Positions 8,931-19,306 of a DNA stretch of 64,000 nucleotides are shown here, in pieces; position 1 is the stretch's first letter, and each line of letters begins with the position of its first letter. Below the pieces are notes generated by a model. The model saw only the letters and a program-made list of their open reading frames with translations, was not told the origin of the DNA and made no database searches. The position numbers were made by a program, and so were the translations under genes. The DNA is from Arenibacter sp. 6A1 (GTDB taxonomy: Bacteria > Bacteroidota > Bacteroidia > Flavobacteriales > Flavobacteriaceae), in the NCBI RefSeq assembly GCF_012272855.1, contig NZ_JAAXCQ010000006.1:1-64000 (forward strand), given 5' to 3'.

Positions 8931-10469
8931 TTAACCGTTTATAATAATATCGCTTGTTTGCTCTTTTATATATTGAGAAGGAGTCATTCCTTTTCTCTTT
9001 TTAAAGGCTTTGTAAAAAGATACTTTGTTGTTGAAGCCAGATTCGTAGATTAAATCGGTGATCAAGTCTATTTGATAGTCATTTTTCTCAATAATGTTTA
9101 TGGCTTCCTGAACCCTAAAATCATTAATGAATTCATAAAAGTTCTTTCCAAATTCCTGATTGATGACCTGGGAGAGGCTATACCGGTCTGTGTTTAGGTT
9201 TTTTGCCAATTTTTCTAAGGTAATGGTATTGTCTAAGTATACCTTTTTATTTTCTATCAGCTCTAATAATTGATGACTAAGGGTTTCAATCATAGCTTCT
9301 GTCAATCCAGAATTTTTGTATTTTACCTTGGGAGTGGTTTTTGGTTTTAACGCTTCAGTTTTAGTAAGGATTTCTGGTTGAATAAACAGCATAACAGCAC
9401 AGACACCGATAAAAAGGGAAAGCAGAATAGCCCCAATATATTTAGAGATATAGTTAAAAGACGGAATCTCCGCAAAAAGGGCACGGCTAAATACAATTAA
9501 TATGATCGCAGCTAAAAATGAAATCGCAAGGATAAACCATTTCTTGTTAGAGAAGTTAAGGCTTTCTTTATGTCCCTTATACAACCTGACTAACAATATG
9601 AGGTATAGCGTACTGTGAAAAAATTTAAGATAGGCGTTTTGGATGATAAATGCCACATTGTTGCTCGGTGACAGCGGTGAATTAAGGCTATCCGTTATGT
9701 TAATATGAATTAATAGTAGTAAACAAAAAAATACAAATACACCATAGTGTTTTGTGATTTTCATGGTATTGCCATTAGAGGTAATGTTTAATTTTTTTCG
9801 GATATATAGATATAAGGAAGGTGCCCAAATATAGAAATGAATATTAAAGAAAAACTCTTTTGGGGTATAGTTAAATTCCTTTATCCAATACATTGATAGC
9901 TCGAATAACATTATTGAAACACCAAACAAAAATATTGCTAAAAAAATATTGTGCGTATTTACTCTTTTGTGGTTTATAAGCAGTTTGCCTGCCAAGAATA
10001 TACCACTGATTGCAAACACAAGAAATATGTAGTTTAATAAATTTTCCTGAGAAGAATTGTTTTGCTCTTCAAGCTTAGCCAGGTTTTCCACTGGATTGGC
10101 GGAACTCCCAAGTAGATGGTGGGTTGCTTGGATTTGATTTTTTAAATCGGCGCTGTTCCTCGCGAGCTGGTTAATGGAATCTACTGCAAGTTTGCTGGCG
10201 GCGAAGTATTTTTGAAAGGACGCAGACTTGTCATAGCCCTTTAAGTTAGCCGATAACAAAAAGGCATATGCCTCGTTGTAATTCTGATTTTTGTATGCAC
10301 AAACGCCTATCTTAAAGCATTCTTCTGAACTTAATGCTTCAATATCGGTAGATAGCAATTCGTGATTTTCTAAAATCCCGCAATCGAGATTTTGTAGATC
10401 GGCATCGGTAGACCAGCCCATTTGTACAATCGATACGAAAAGATAAAATAAATAATTCTTTAATCTCAT
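8931..10469 (-). CDS. Membrane-bound AraC-family transcriptional regulator
   Basis: An N-terminal signal or first membrane helix is followed by a periplasmic helical segment to about residue 120. Then comes a block of about seven hydrophobic helices (about 130-370) and a cytoplasmic AraC-type double helix-turn-helix at about 400-505 (LEKLAKNLNTDRYSLSQVIN; then YESGFNNKVSFYKAFKKRKG and MTPSQYI). This architecture suggests a sensor in the inner membrane that controls DNA directly. It lies upstream of susCD in the same direction, so it is the likely regulator; this is inferred. The ATG at 10469 (512 residues) is preferred over the GTG at 10481. Confidence 0.88.
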   Translation of the reverse strand: MRLKNYLFYLFVSIVQMGWSTDADLQNLDCGILENHELLSTDIEALSSEECFKIGVCAYKNQNYNEAYAFLLSANLKGYDKSASFQKYFAASKLAVDSINQLARNSADLKNQIQATHHLLGSSANPVENLAKLEEQNNSSQENLLNYIFLVFAISGIFLAGKLLINHKRVNTHNIFLAIFLFGVSIMLFELSMYWIKEFNYTPKEFFFNIHFYIWAPSLYLYIRKKLNITSNGNTMKITKHYGVFVFFCLLLLIHINITDSLNSPLSPSNNVAFIIQNAYLKFFHSTLYLILLVRLYKGHKESLNFSNKKWFILAISFLAAIILIVFSRALFAEIPSFNYISKYIGAILLSLFIGVCAVMLFIQPEILTKTEALKPKTTPKVKYKNSGLTEAMIETLSHQLLELIENKKVYLDNTITLEKLAKNLNTDRYSLSQVINQEFGKNFYEFINDFRVQEAINIIEKNDYQIDLITDLIYESGFNNKVSFYKAFKKRKGMTPSQYIKEQTSDIIING

Positions 10470-10906
10470 GAGGGATAGCACTTCAGGAAGTGCGAAAATA
10501 CTATTTTAAAGGGGCAGTTTTGTGATATTTTTCATAAAGGAGTGTTAAAATAAGGATAAGGTAACATAATTAAGGGAATTGGTAATAAAAAAATAGTCTT
10601 TTTCCTTTAATGGTGTAGAGGTTATAAGTAGGCTGTTACGAATAATATGAAATCAGTAAGACCAAGATCTGGTCGCAAATATGAATGAAAAGCTGCGAAT
10701 TACAATTGACCGTAAAAAACACCTATGAAAAAAACCGGTGTTGCCACCGGTTCTAAACTAACTAACTTAAAAAAAACACTAACTTAAATCCTTAAAAGAA
10801 ATAAGGCTGATTGTAGGCTGTATCACGACTTATTTACTTTCCTTATAATAGGAGTAACGCTATTAAAGCATATTTATTGTAATGTTTTTGTATAAAATTC
10901 TCATTA
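10470..10906. other. Intergenic region with terminator
   Basis: About 437 bp between the start of the AraC-type gene and the 3' end of the DUF4197 gene. It contains the hairpin at 10733-10752. No gene or other structure is evident. Confidence 0.5.
10733..10752 (-). terminator. Terminator after the DUF4197 gene
   Basis: AACCGGTG (10733-10740) and CACCGGTT (10745-10752) form an 8-bp stem with a TTGC loop. On the minus strand it is followed by seven T. It lies 154 bp after the DUF4197 stop codon. Confidence 0.7.
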
Positions 10907-11608
10907 TTAATCTTGTAGCGCAAAAACACGTCTTAAAATGTCGGTGGTTCTGGAAGAAGTCTTCGTCCTGATTTCTTTTTCTTCCAAAGCAATCATAGTG
11001 TAGACACCTACCAAGGCTTCTTGGGTAACATAATCTGTCAAATCCGGATTTACAGGGCTTATAAAAGGTATGTTATTGTATCTGGTAATAAGCTGGTTCC
11101 ATATTTGGTCTGCACCTACCTTTTCGAAAGAATTTTTGATCACCGGACTAAATTTGTTGTATAATTCTGTCTGCGTATTATTGGTAAGATAGACGGTGGC
11201 AGCATTGTCTGCACCTAGTAAAATGTTCTTGGCATCGTTAAAGGTAATACCCTTTACGGCACTAACGAAAATTGGTGTTGCTTCTTTTACGGCATCTTCC
11301 GCAGCCCTGTTCAGTATTTTTAAACCTTCATCGGCCAAATTGGATAAGCCAATATCTCTGAGGGTTTTATCTACTTTTTGTAGTTCTTGCGGTAAGATAA
11401 TCTTAACTAGCTCGTTTTTATAGAAACCATCGGTTTCGGTGAGTTTGCTTACTTGTTTGTCGATGCCTATTTCCAAAGCCTGTCTTAGCCCATTTGCAAT
11501 TTCCGTATTGTTAACAACCCCTCCTTGTGGAAGGTTGTTTACTACTTGTTGTAATTCAGCGCATCCGAAGCATTGAAAAAGAACAAGACAGAGTATGATT
11601 TTTTTCAT
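10907..11608 (-). CDS. DUF4197 lipoprotein
   Basis: Predicted lipoprotein of 233 residues with lipobox CFGC (Cys16). The remainder is the DUF4197 domain: a helical protein with conserved IANGLRQALEIGIDKQV near the start, the NAKNIL-like segment (FNDAKNILLG) in the middle and a C-terminal YTMIALEEKEIR. The family occurs in Bacteroidota and Proteobacteria and has no established function. It is probably transcribed alone; purU, upstream on the same strand, ends 54 bp away, so a shared transcript is possible. Confidence 0.9.
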   Translation of the reverse strand: MKKIILCLVLFQCFGCAELQQVVNNLPQGGVVNNTEIANGLRQALEIGIDKQVSKLTETDGFYKNELVKIILPQELQKVDKTLRDIGLSNLADEGLKILNRAAEDAVKEATPIFVSAVKGITFNDAKNILLGADNAATVYLTNNTQTELYNKFSPVIKNSFEKVGADQIWNQLITRYNNIPFISPVNPDLTDYVTQEALVGVYTMIALEEKEIRTKTSSRTTDILRRVFALQD

Positions 11609-11662
11609 GTAGTGAGATTTATGTTAAAGATACTCAAATGGTTTTGTTAGGACATTGATTGA

Positions 11663-12514
11663 TTAGGTAAATATGACTGTTTTGTTGTTGTAAACCATTG
11701 TTTTTCGTCGAATATGAAGCTTTACCGCCCTAGAAAGTACGATTTTTTCCAAATCCCGTCCCTTGGTAATAAAGTCTTTAATGTTATGGGAATGGGATAC
11801 CGTGGTAACATCTTGTTCAATAATGGGGCCAGCATCCAATTCTTCGGTCACATAATGACTGGTAGCCCCAATGATTTTGACCCCACGTTCAAAAGCCGCA
11901 TGATAGGGTTTGGCACCTGCAAAGGCCGGTAAAAATGAATGATGAATATTGATGATTTTATTAGGGTACCGATCTATGATCTTTTGTGTCACTATTTGCA
12001 TATAACGGGCTAAAACGATAAAATCGACCTCGTATTGCTCCATTAGCTTTAGCTGTTGGTTCTCGGCCTCTTCTTTGGTGGCCTTGCTAATAGGGACATG
12101 GAAAAAAGGAATGTCAAATTGTTGGGCCACATATTCCAAGTCGGGATGGTTGCTTAAAATAAAAGGAATGTCAACTTCCAATTCCCCAGAGTTGTAGCGG
12201 CTAAGCAAATCGTATAAACAATGGTTGTATTTAGAGACCCATAAGGCCATTTTAGGTTTTTTAGATCCTATATATAAGCTCCATTCCATATGATAGGGCT
12301 GGGCCAGCTCTTCTTCAAATTTCTGTTTAAGGGTGCTAATGACCGGAATGTTGTTTTCGAAATCGCTTTCCAATCGCATAAAAAAGACACCGGCTTCTTT
12401 ATCCACATGCTGATCGATGTAAATAATGTTGCCGCCGTTTCTATAGATAAAACTAGTAACGGTGCTAATAATTCCAGATTGGTCGGGACAGTTAATAAGG
12501 ATAGTGGTTTTCAA
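11663..12514 (-). CDS. purU: Formyltetrahydrofolate deformylase
   Basis: Hydrolyses 10-formyl-tetrahydrofolate to formate and tetrahydrofolate, balancing one-carbon pools and feeding formate to PurT. Residues 1-80 form an ACT domain (ILINCPDQSGIISTVTSFIY). About 88-270 is a formyltransferase fold with the catalytic triad Asn189, His191 (INIHHSFLP) and Asp227 (ELDAGP). The length of 283 residues is normal. It is divergent from icmF with about 144 bp between the starts. Confidence 0.95.
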   Translation of the reverse strand: MKTTILINCPDQSGIISTVTSFIYRNGGNIIYIDQHVDKEAGVFFMRLESDFENNIPVISTLKQKFEEELAQPYHMEWSLYIGSKKPKMALWVSKYNHCLYDLLSRYNSGELEVDIPFILSNHPDLEYVAQQFDIPFFHVPISKATKEEAENQQLKLMEQYEVDFIVLARYMQIVTQKIIDRYPNKIINIHHSFLPAFAGAKPYHAAFERGVKIIGATSHYVTEELDAGPIIEQDVTTVSHSHNIKDFITKGRDLEKIVLSRAVKLHIRRKTMVYNNKTVIFT

Positions 12515-12658
12515 GGGAATGCTATTTATAATTGTAAATTTAGGATTTTAGGAAGGAAGTCCCCTAGAAAAGGTATGCTTTTATAGTATTCTAAAATTAA
12601 GCGGTAGTTTTTTGTGTATTCATTAAATTGCATACCAATATTTATCCTATTATTGAAT

Positions 12659-15600
12659 ATGAAACAAATATCTCCTTACTTGCCAAAGAACAAAGTGCGT
12701 ATCGTTACGGCCGCCTCGCTTTTCGACGGGCACGATGCTGCAATTAATATTATGCGCCGTATCATACAAGCAACAGGTGTCGAAGTAATTCATCTTGGGC
12801 ACGATCGCAGTGTGCATGAAGTGGTTAATTGCGCAATTCAGGAAGATGTGAATGCTATTGCTATTACTTCATACCAAGGTGGGCATAATGAATATTTTAA
12901 ATATATGCGCGACTTGTTGGTCGAGAGAGGGGCAGGGCATATTAAAATATTTGGCGGTGGGGGAGGCGTTATTCTTCCACAAGAAATAAAAGAGTTGATG
13001 GCGTATGGTATCACCCGAATTTATGCCCCTGATGATGGCAGAACCTTGGGCTTGCAAGGAATGATCAACGATTTGGTTAGCCAAAGCGATTTTGCTATGC
13101 CAGACTTGAGGGCAGAAGAGGTCAATAGCTTGGGACAGTTGCTTAAAAATAAAAACGAGCATATTATAGCGCGTCTAATAACCCTGGCAGAAAATAATAC
13201 CGAGAAATTTTTACCGTATCGTTCGGCTTTGAGTTCTTCTGATAAAATAATTCCGGTTTTGGGAATAACAGGTACAGGGGGAGCAGGCAAGTCTAGTTTG
13301 GTCGATGAGTTGATACGTCGTTTTTTAGTAGATTTTCCACAAAAGACCATTGGGGTACTTTCGGTAGACCCTTCAAAAAGAAAAACAGGCGGTGCCTTGT
13401 TGGGCGATCGTATCCGTATGAATGCCATCGATAATAGCCGGGTGTATATGCGATCCCTCGCAACACGTCAGGCCAATGTAGCCCTGTCCAAAAACATCGG
13501 TGAAGCCCTGCAGGTGTTAAAAGCTGCCGAGTTTGATATCATTATTTTAGAAACCTCTGGAATAGGGCAGTCCGATACCGAGATAGTAGCACATTGCGAT
13601 GTGTCCCTATACGTGATGACACCAGAGTTTGGGGCCGCTACCCAATTGGAAAAAATTGATATGTTAGATTTTGCTGACCTAGTAGCTATCAATAAATTCG
13701 ATAAACGCGGTGCCTTGGATGCCGTGAGGGATGTGAAAAAACAATATGTCCGCAACCATGGACTTTGGGAGGCAAAACAAGACGAATTGCCTATTTTTGG
13801 CACCATTGCTTCGCAATTTAACGATCCGGGAATGAACCGACTCTATAAGGAGGTCATGGATAAGGTGGTCCAAAAAACAAAGGCTGTCTTACATTCCCAA
13901 TATAAGGTGGGTATGCAGTCGGAGGAAAATATTTTTGTCATCCCCCCATCCCGTACACGCTACCTTTCTGAAATAGCAGAAAGTATCCGTGTGTATGATG
14001 CGAAGGTAAATGACCAGTCCGAAGTAGCCCAGCGCCTATATGGAATCTTTAAAGCCATAGAAGCCGTAGCAGGAATAGATACTAAGGATAATTTTGAATC
14101 GACCTTTTTATCTTCTGAATTTCAAAAGGAGACCCTTCTGCAAAAGGTAGAGAAGGAAAACGCTAAAGGGCTGCTGTCCCAATTGTTGGAAGAATTTGAA
14201 AGCCTTAAATTTACCTTGGATCCCCAATATTGGAGACTTCTTCAAAATTGGCAGGATAAGGTGCAACGGTATAAATTGCCCGAGTATAGTTTTAAGGTGC
14301 GAGGCAAGGAAATAAAAATTGCCACAAGTACAAAATCCTTATCACAATCGGACATCCCAAAAATATCCCTGCCCAAATACTCGGCCTGGGGCGATCTGTT
14401 ACGGTGGAGTCTACAGGAAAATGTGCCGGGAGAATTTCCGTATACCGCCGGCCTCTATCCTTTTAAAAGGACAGAAGAGGACCCTGCCAGAATGTTTGCT
14501 GGGGAAGGCGGTCCAGAACGTACCAATAGGCGCTTTCATTACGTGAGCCATGGAAATCCGGCAAAAAGACTGTCTACCGCCTTTGATTCTGTAACCCTAT
14601 ATGGTAATGATCCTGACGAACGCCCAGATATTTATGGGAAAATAGGGAATGCAGGCGTGTCGGTATGCTGTTTAGATGACGCTAAGAAGCTCTATTCCGG
14701 GTTCGACCTAAGCAACGCTATGACCTCGGTAAGTATGACCATTAATGGTCCGGCACCCATGTTGTTAGGTTTTTTTATGAACGCTGCCATCGATCAGAAC
14801 TGTGAAAAATATATTCATGAACACGGGCTTCAAAAAGAAATTGAAGCAAAAATAAAAACACTTTACAAAGGGAAAGAAGACAAAAGACCTTCCTATATGG
14901 GCGAACTTCCCGAGGGAAATAATGGATTAGGCTTGCTGTTGTTGGGGGTTACCGGAGATCAGGTGTTGCCCAAAGAGGTGTATGAATCCATTAAAAAGAA
15001 AACCTTAAAGCAAGTCAGAGGTACCGTGCAGGCCGATATTTTGAAAGAAGACCAAGCGCAAAATACCTGTATTTTTTCTACAGAATTTGCTCTGCGGCTT
15101 ATGGGCGATGTACAGGAATATTTTATAGCAAACGACGTCCGCAATTTTTACTCCGTATCTATCTCTGGCTATCATATCGCCGAGGCCGGGGCCAACCCCA
15201 TTACCCAATTGGCGTTTACTTTGGCCAACGGATTTACCTATGTAGAATACTATCTGAGCAGGGGAATGGATATTAATAAGTTTGGTCCCAATCTCTCGTT
15301 TTTCTTCTCAAACGGGATCGACCCGGAGTATGCCGTTATCGGAAGGGTTGCCAGAAAAATATGGGCCAAGGCTATGCAGCAGAAATACGGTGCCGACCCT
15401 AGGGCGCAAATGCTAAAATATCACATCCAAACCTCCGGGAGAAGCTTGCATGCCCAAGAAATAGATTTTAACGATATCAGGACCACTTTGCAGGCCTTGT
15501 ATGCCATTTATGATAACTGTAATTCCTTGCATACCAATGCCTATGATGAGGCAATTACGACCCCTACCGAAGAATCGGTTAGGAGGGCCATGGCAATTCA

Positions 15601-16117
15601 GTTGATTATCAACAAGGAGCTGGGGCTGGCTAAAAATGAGAACCCTATTCAAGGTGCCTTTATTATCGAAGAATTGACCGATTTGGTAGAAGCGGCCGTG
15701 TTGTTAGAATTTGATCGTATTACAGAAAGGGGCGGGGTACTAGGGGCTATGGAGACCATGTACCAGCGTTCTAAAATTCAAGAAGAAAGCTTGTATTACG
15801 AAACCCTAAAACACAATGGCGAATTTCCGATCATTGGAGTCAATACTTTTTTGAGTTCCAAAGGCTCCCCTACCATTTTGCCGGTAGAAGTTATTCGGGC
15901 CACAGAAGCGGAAAAACAGGCGCAAATACAAACCTTGGAAAATTTAAAGGAAAGAAATAAGCTTCGGGCCCAGAAAGAATTGAAAGAACTTCAGGAGGCT
16001 GCGGTTAGCTCCCATAATATTTTTGAAAAATTAATGGAAGTCAGTAAAGTCTGTTCCCTAGGAGAAATAACCAAAGCCCTATTTACGGTAGGCGGCCAGT
16101 ACAGAAGGAATATGTAG
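12659..16117 (+). CDS. icmF: Fused isobutyryl-CoA mutase (IcmF)
   Basis: Adenosylcobalamin enzyme that interconverts isobutyryl-CoA and n-butyryl-CoA, fused to its own G-protein chaperone. Residues about 12-140 are the B12-binding domain (DGHDAA at 23-28, His25 as lower axial ligand). About 195-420 is a MeaB-like GTPase with P-loop GTGGAGKSS. After a linker comes the substrate-binding mutase domain from about 565. Phe602 (YPFKR) and Gln801 (AQNTC) occupy the positions that are Tyr and Arg in methylmalonyl-CoA mutase, which matches IcmF selectivity. The ATG at 12659 gives 1152 residues; a non-ATG start 45 bp earlier would add an unrelated hydrophobic stretch. Confidence 0.93.
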   Translation: MKQISPYLPKNKVRIVTAASLFDGHDAAINIMRRIIQATGVEVIHLGHDRSVHEVVNCAIQEDVNAIAITSYQGGHNEYFKYMRDLLVERGAGHIKIFGGGGGVILPQEIKELMAYGITRIYAPDDGRTLGLQGMINDLVSQSDFAMPDLRAEEVNSLGQLLKNKNEHIIARLITLAENNTEKFLPYRSALSSSDKIIPVLGITGTGGAGKSSLVDELIRRFLVDFPQKTIGVLSVDPSKRKTGGALLGDRIRMNAIDNSRVYMRSLATRQANVALSKNIGEALQVLKAAEFDIIILETSGIGQSDTEIVAHCDVSLYVMTPEFGAATQLEKIDMLDFADLVAINKFDKRGALDAVRDVKKQYVRNHGLWEAKQDELPIFGTIASQFNDPGMNRLYKEVMDKVVQKTKAVLHSQYKVGMQSEENIFVIPPSRTRYLSEIAESIRVYDAKVNDQSEVAQRLYGIFKAIEAVAGIDTKDNFESTFLSSEFQKETLLQKVEKENAKGLLSQLLEEFESLKFTLDPQYWRLLQNWQDKVQRYKLPEYSFKVRGKEIKIATSTKSLSQSDIPKISLPKYSAWGDLLRWSLQENVPGEFPYTAGLYPFKRTEEDPARMFAGEGGPERTNRRFHYVSHGNPAKRLSTAFDSVTLYGNDPDERPDIYGKIGNAGVSVCCLDDAKKLYSGFDLSNAMTSVSMTINGPAPMLLGFFMNAAIDQNCEKYIHEHGLQKEIEAKIKTLYKGKEDKRPSYMGELPEGNNGLGLLLLGVTGDQVLPKEVYESIKKKTLKQVRGTVQADILKEDQAQNTCIFSTEFALRLMGDVQEYFIANDVRNFYSVSISGYHIAEAGANPITQLAFTLANGFTYVEYYLSRGMDINKFGPNLSFFFSNGIDPEYAVIGRVARKIWAKAMQQKYGADPRAQMLKYHIQTSGRSLHAQEIDFNDIRTTLQALYAIYDNCNSLHTNAYDEAITTPTEESVRRAMAIQLIINKELGLAKNENPIQGAFIIEELTDLVEAAVLLEFDRITERGGVLGAMETMYQRSKIQEESLYYETLKHNGEFPIIGVNTFLSSKGSPTILPVEVIRATEAEKQAQIQTLENLKERNKLRAQKELKELQEAAVSSHNIFEKLMEVSKVCSLGEITKALFTVGGQYRRNM

Positions 16118-16157
16118 GTTAAACTCCAAATTTCCTTGGCTATCAGTGTTTTTTCTT

Positions 16158-16238
16158 GGGCGTTCCCTCCTTGAGTCGGTCGGGCTCTTGGCTGTATCCC
16201 TTGCTCCGCTGCGGGGATGCCGCCGCGCTCCCTAACGC
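16158..16238 (-). repeat. 80-bp intergenic repeat, copy 2
   Basis: Same repeat as at 144, in reverse orientation and one base longer (GACTCAAGG instead of GACGAAGG). It lies between the convergent icmF and the four-helix-type gene. Confidence 0.9.
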
Positions 16239-16592
16239 GGGATTTCAAGGAATAGTACACAATTAGCAATGATCACTAGCGAACGAAAAATACAGTGATT
16301 TTTATTTAGCGAAAGGTGCAGATGGAACGTTGGCCTTGGCTGCTAGAGGTTTGTTAAAAAATAACAAATCCAGTGAAAAGAAAAACAAGGAACCATCAAT
16401 ACATCTAGAGAGTTGAAGGTTAGTCGTCGGATTGGGAAGTACAGCAATTGTTTAAATGTATCAACGTGAATATGTGGAGATGGTTTTATCTACTGATTCG
16501 AAAATGAAGCGATTTATATAAAGTGCTCCATATAGGACGCTTCAAACGTCATACTCTTAGAAGCTGTTGCTGGGTTAGTATAAAAGTGGAGC
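16239..16592. other. Non-coding gap
   Basis: About 350 bp between the repeat and the 3' end of the next gene. I see no ORF with coding character, terminator or repeat in it. Confidence 0.5.
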
Positions 16593-16985
16593 TTATCGAC
16601 GAATAGATCGTCGCCATACTTTAAATAGTCTGCGGAAGCTTTTTATTTCGCTCCTTAAAAGGTTGAGGTATTCTTTTTCTTTTACCCCGTCCTTTTCTAA
16701 ACCAGTACAATATGAATTAATATTTCTTATCATAATAGCTATAAAAGTCGCGCTTTTCATTCTTACCGCATAGGACTCTGATTGTTCCGCTGCAGCAATT
16801 TGTTGAGGTATTAAAATAGCGTCAGTCAATAAGGAGTCTGCAATGATATCCCTAAGACTGTTTGATTGGTAAAGTTTCAATAAATCCTTATTGTAAGATA
16901 CATAGGATGCAATTTCCCTGCTCATTAGACAAAGGTCCAGAGATTTACGGTAAATAGGAATCGAACTTAGGTTTTTATATGGCAT
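16593..16985 (-). CDS. Small four-helix-bundle-like protein
   Basis: A 130-residue, basic, all-helical protein with no signal peptide. The pattern of a YRKSLDLCLMSREI helix, then DSLLTDAILIPQQIAAAE, a serine/arginine segment, a long MKSATFIAIMIRNINSY helix and a final LLRSEIKSFRRLFKVW helix resembles a divergent S23/four-helix-bundle protein (canonical IPSNIAEG reads IPQQIAAAE). This assignment is tentative and the function is unknown. It is divergent from the Lrp-family gene, with 116 bp between the starts, so the regulator might control it. Confidence 0.55.
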   Translation of the reverse strand: MPYKNLSSIPIYRKSLDLCLMSREIASYVSYNKDLLKLYQSNSLRDIIADSLLTDAILIPQQIAAAEQSESYAVRMKSATFIAIMIRNINSYCTGLEKDGVKEKEYLNLLRSEIKSFRRLFKVWRRSIRR

Positions 16986-17101
16986 TTTTAAACAACAACT
17001 TTTTGTTATTTAAAATTACGATGAATCTAACAATCTTGTATTTGTTTTCGTTAGTAAAATTGTATATTAGATTTAGATAACAAAGTAATAAAGGTAAAAA
17101 T

Positions 17102-17560
17102 ATGTTGAATACAAAGATTGATGCCCTCAATTGGAAAATCCTAAATTTTCTACAGCAAAATGCTCGAGAATCCTTTGCGAATATTGCCAGAAAAGTTGGG
17201 TTGACGGCCCCGGCGGTAGCAGAGCGGGTCAAAAAAATGGAAGATATCGGAGTTATTACCGGATATAAGGCCGTATTGTCGCATTCCCATACCGGATTTC
17301 AATTAAAAGCCATCATTACGCTACGAGCTTTTATGGGGAAATTAAAGCCTTTTTTGGAGGCAGTAAATTCCTATGAGGAGGTGGTAAACTGTTATCGGAT
17401 TACCGGAAACGAAAATATCATCATGATGGTAGTGTTGAAAGATCAGTTTCATTTGGAGAAATTTATCGATAAACTGATTCAGTATGGGGAGACACGTACC
17501 CATATCATTCTTTCAGATGTAGTTTCTAATGCCCCGATAAGGAAAAAGGAAAGCGTGTAA
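17102..17560 (+). CDS. Lrp/AsnC-family transcriptional regulator
   Basis: Residues 1-60 are an AsnC-type winged helix-turn-helix (LDALNWKILNFLQQNARESF, then FANIARKVGLTAPAVAERVKKM), and about 68-145 a RAM ligand-binding domain with GNENIIMMVVLKD. The length of 152 residues is typical. Family members sense amino acids and often act on neighbouring genes as well as themselves; a four-helix-like gene is divergent here. With ilvE, icmF and HMG-CoA lyase in the same window a branched-chain amino acid role is conceivable, but no binding site was identified. Confidence 0.93.
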   Translation: MLNTKIDALNWKILNFLQQNARESFANIARKVGLTAPAVAERVKKMEDIGVITGYKAVLSHSHTGFQLKAIITLRAFMGKLKPFLEAVNSYEEVVNCYRITGNENIIMMVVLKDQFHLEKFIDKLIQYGETRTHIILSDVVSNAPIRKKESV

Positions 17561-17808
17561 AAGAAATAAGGACATGTTGTTTGTTTCTAATTGGACTTAT
17601 AGTCCGTAGGACAATATTCATGGAGCATTTATGTTTAGTGTGTGGAAACATGTTGGTTTAAAATGGCTGTGGGTAGCGTAGTATCCCAGAAATGAAATAG
17701 CTAACCTAGAACCCTGTACTAATTAATTATGGTTAATTCTTTAAATTAGTCTGTTAGAATTATTACATTTAATAGTAATTTGGCCAGATTTTTGTTGATA
17801 ATTTCGCT

Positions 17809-19224
17809 ATGAAAAAAATATTAATTTTCCTGTTTTTAAGTGCGGCTTTTGTCGGTGTAGCACAAGAATTGACCTTGAAAAAAGGTGGTGTTGTAAATAC
17901 CGTTCCTGTTGGAACAACGGGTTCAGAAAGTTTTTCCTTATACCTACCAACCTCTTTTGAGGGAGGTAAAACGTGGCCAATAGTTTATATATTTGATTTG
18001 AACGGAAAGGGAGGGCAGGCAATTCATATGTATAGAGAAGTCGCAGAAAATCAGGGGGTAATTTTAGCAGCCTCCAATAACTTAAGCGATTCTTTGTCTA
18101 CCTCCGAGAATATAGCCATTACGGGTCGGATGTTAAATACGGTGATCAAAATATTGCCGATCCAAAAATATAGATCCTACGCTTTCGGATTTGATAACGG
18201 GGCCAGGTTGGCAAGTGTGTTGCCTATTTTTGTACAAGAAATTAAGGGGGTTATTTCAGCTGGGGCGGCCTATCCAAATCTTGAACTCCTAGATAGTAAA
18301 ATTCCATTTCATTTTATTGGTATTGTAGGTACTGAAGATTATTCTTACTCGGAAATGATGGCAGGGCGTAAAATGTTCGATAAATATAAATACTCCAATA
18401 ACCTATTGGTGTTTAGCGGAGGACATCAATGGCCTAGTGTAGATAACCTCAATACAAGCTTGGATATATTAAGGCTTTCGGGAATGGAAAAAGGAGTTAT
18501 AGAAAGATCCTCGACCTTTATTAATGATTCTTATGAAAGAAATATTCAAAAGGTACAAGCTTTAATAGCGTCCAATAAATTAACACAGGCCGAAAATTTA
18601 ATGGGAGAGCTCTTGGATGTCTATCGAAACCTGAGAGAGGTAGATCAATTAAAAGATCAACACCGCTCTTTAAGGAAGGATAAACGCTATAAGACAATGA
18701 AGCGAAATGAGAAAAATGCCTTTTTAACCGAGTCATTTATAAAAGAAGACTATGTGTATTATCTAGAAGAGGACATTGTCACCTATAATTACAATAATTT
18801 GGGATGGTGGAATTACCAAATGGGAGAGCTTGCGAAGTACCAAAAGAGTAAAATTCTTGCGGAACAAGAAATGGGGAAACGGTTGCTAAACTATCTTAAT
18901 CTACTTATCGAAGTAAATATACAAACACAGGAAGAAACAAAACCAATAGATCAAGAAGCCTTAAGTTTATTGTGGATGTTAAAAACCATTACGGATCCCG
19001 ATAACTACGAGTATTACCTTCGGATTATTTCTAATTCAGCCAAAATAGAAGACTATGGGACGTCATTATTTTACTTGGAAGAATTGCTCAAAAAAGGATA
19101 TACGGATAAGGAGGCTTTGTATGCCTTGGAAAATACGGCGCTGCTACGAATTACACCTGAGTTTAATGAAATTGTAGCCAAGTATTTAAAAGAGGCTCGC
19201 TACGACAATATTCAGGAGGAATAG
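17809..19224 (+). CDS. Secreted esterase-like protein with helical C-terminus
   Basis: Sec signal peptide at residues 1-19 (cleavage near VAQE). Residues about 25-225 look like an alpha/beta hydrolase of the esterase/polyhydroxybutyrate-depolymerase type: FSLYLP strand, GFDNG at 127-131 where a GxSxG elbow is expected, TED at 175-177 and GGHQWP with His206. Asp129 occupies the nucleophile position, so it is either inactive as a Ser esterase or uses another chemistry. Residues about 230-471 are helical with a TPR-like appearance (GTSLFYLEELLKKGYTDKEA). No operon partner; convergent with the MFS gene. Confidence 0.65.
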   Translation: MKKILIFLFLSAAFVGVAQELTLKKGGVVNTVPVGTTGSESFSLYLPTSFEGGKTWPIVYIFDLNGKGGQAIHMYREVAENQGVILAASNNLSDSLSTSENIAITGRMLNTVIKILPIQKYRSYAFGFDNGARLASVLPIFVQEIKGVISAGAAYPNLELLDSKIPFHFIGIVGTEDYSYSEMMAGRKMFDKYKYSNNLLVFSGGHQWPSVDNLNTSLDILRLSGMEKGVIERSSTFINDSYERNIQKVQALIASNKLTQAENLMGELLDVYRNLREVDQLKDQHRSLRKDKRYKTMKRNEKNAFLTESFIKEDYVYYLEEDIVTYNYNNLGWWNYQMGELAKYQKSKILAEQEMGKRLLNYLNLLIEVNIQTQEETKPIDQEALSLLWMLKTITDPDNYEYYLRIISNSAKIEDYGTSLFYLEELLKKGYTDKEALYALENTALLRITPEFNEIVAKYLKEARYDNIQEE

Positions 19225-19306
19225 GGTGTTCATCTAGGGCAAGGACTCTCGGTCTTTATTTTATATAGAATGCCAATGGTTTTTTTCTGCAGGGATGATA
19301 ATTGAA

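Noticed and set aside
15991-16269. Minus-strand ORF of 92 codons across repeat copy 2
   Set aside because: It consists of the translated 80-bp repeat and the antisense end of icmF; similar spurious frames arise at the other copies (for example 57514-57765).
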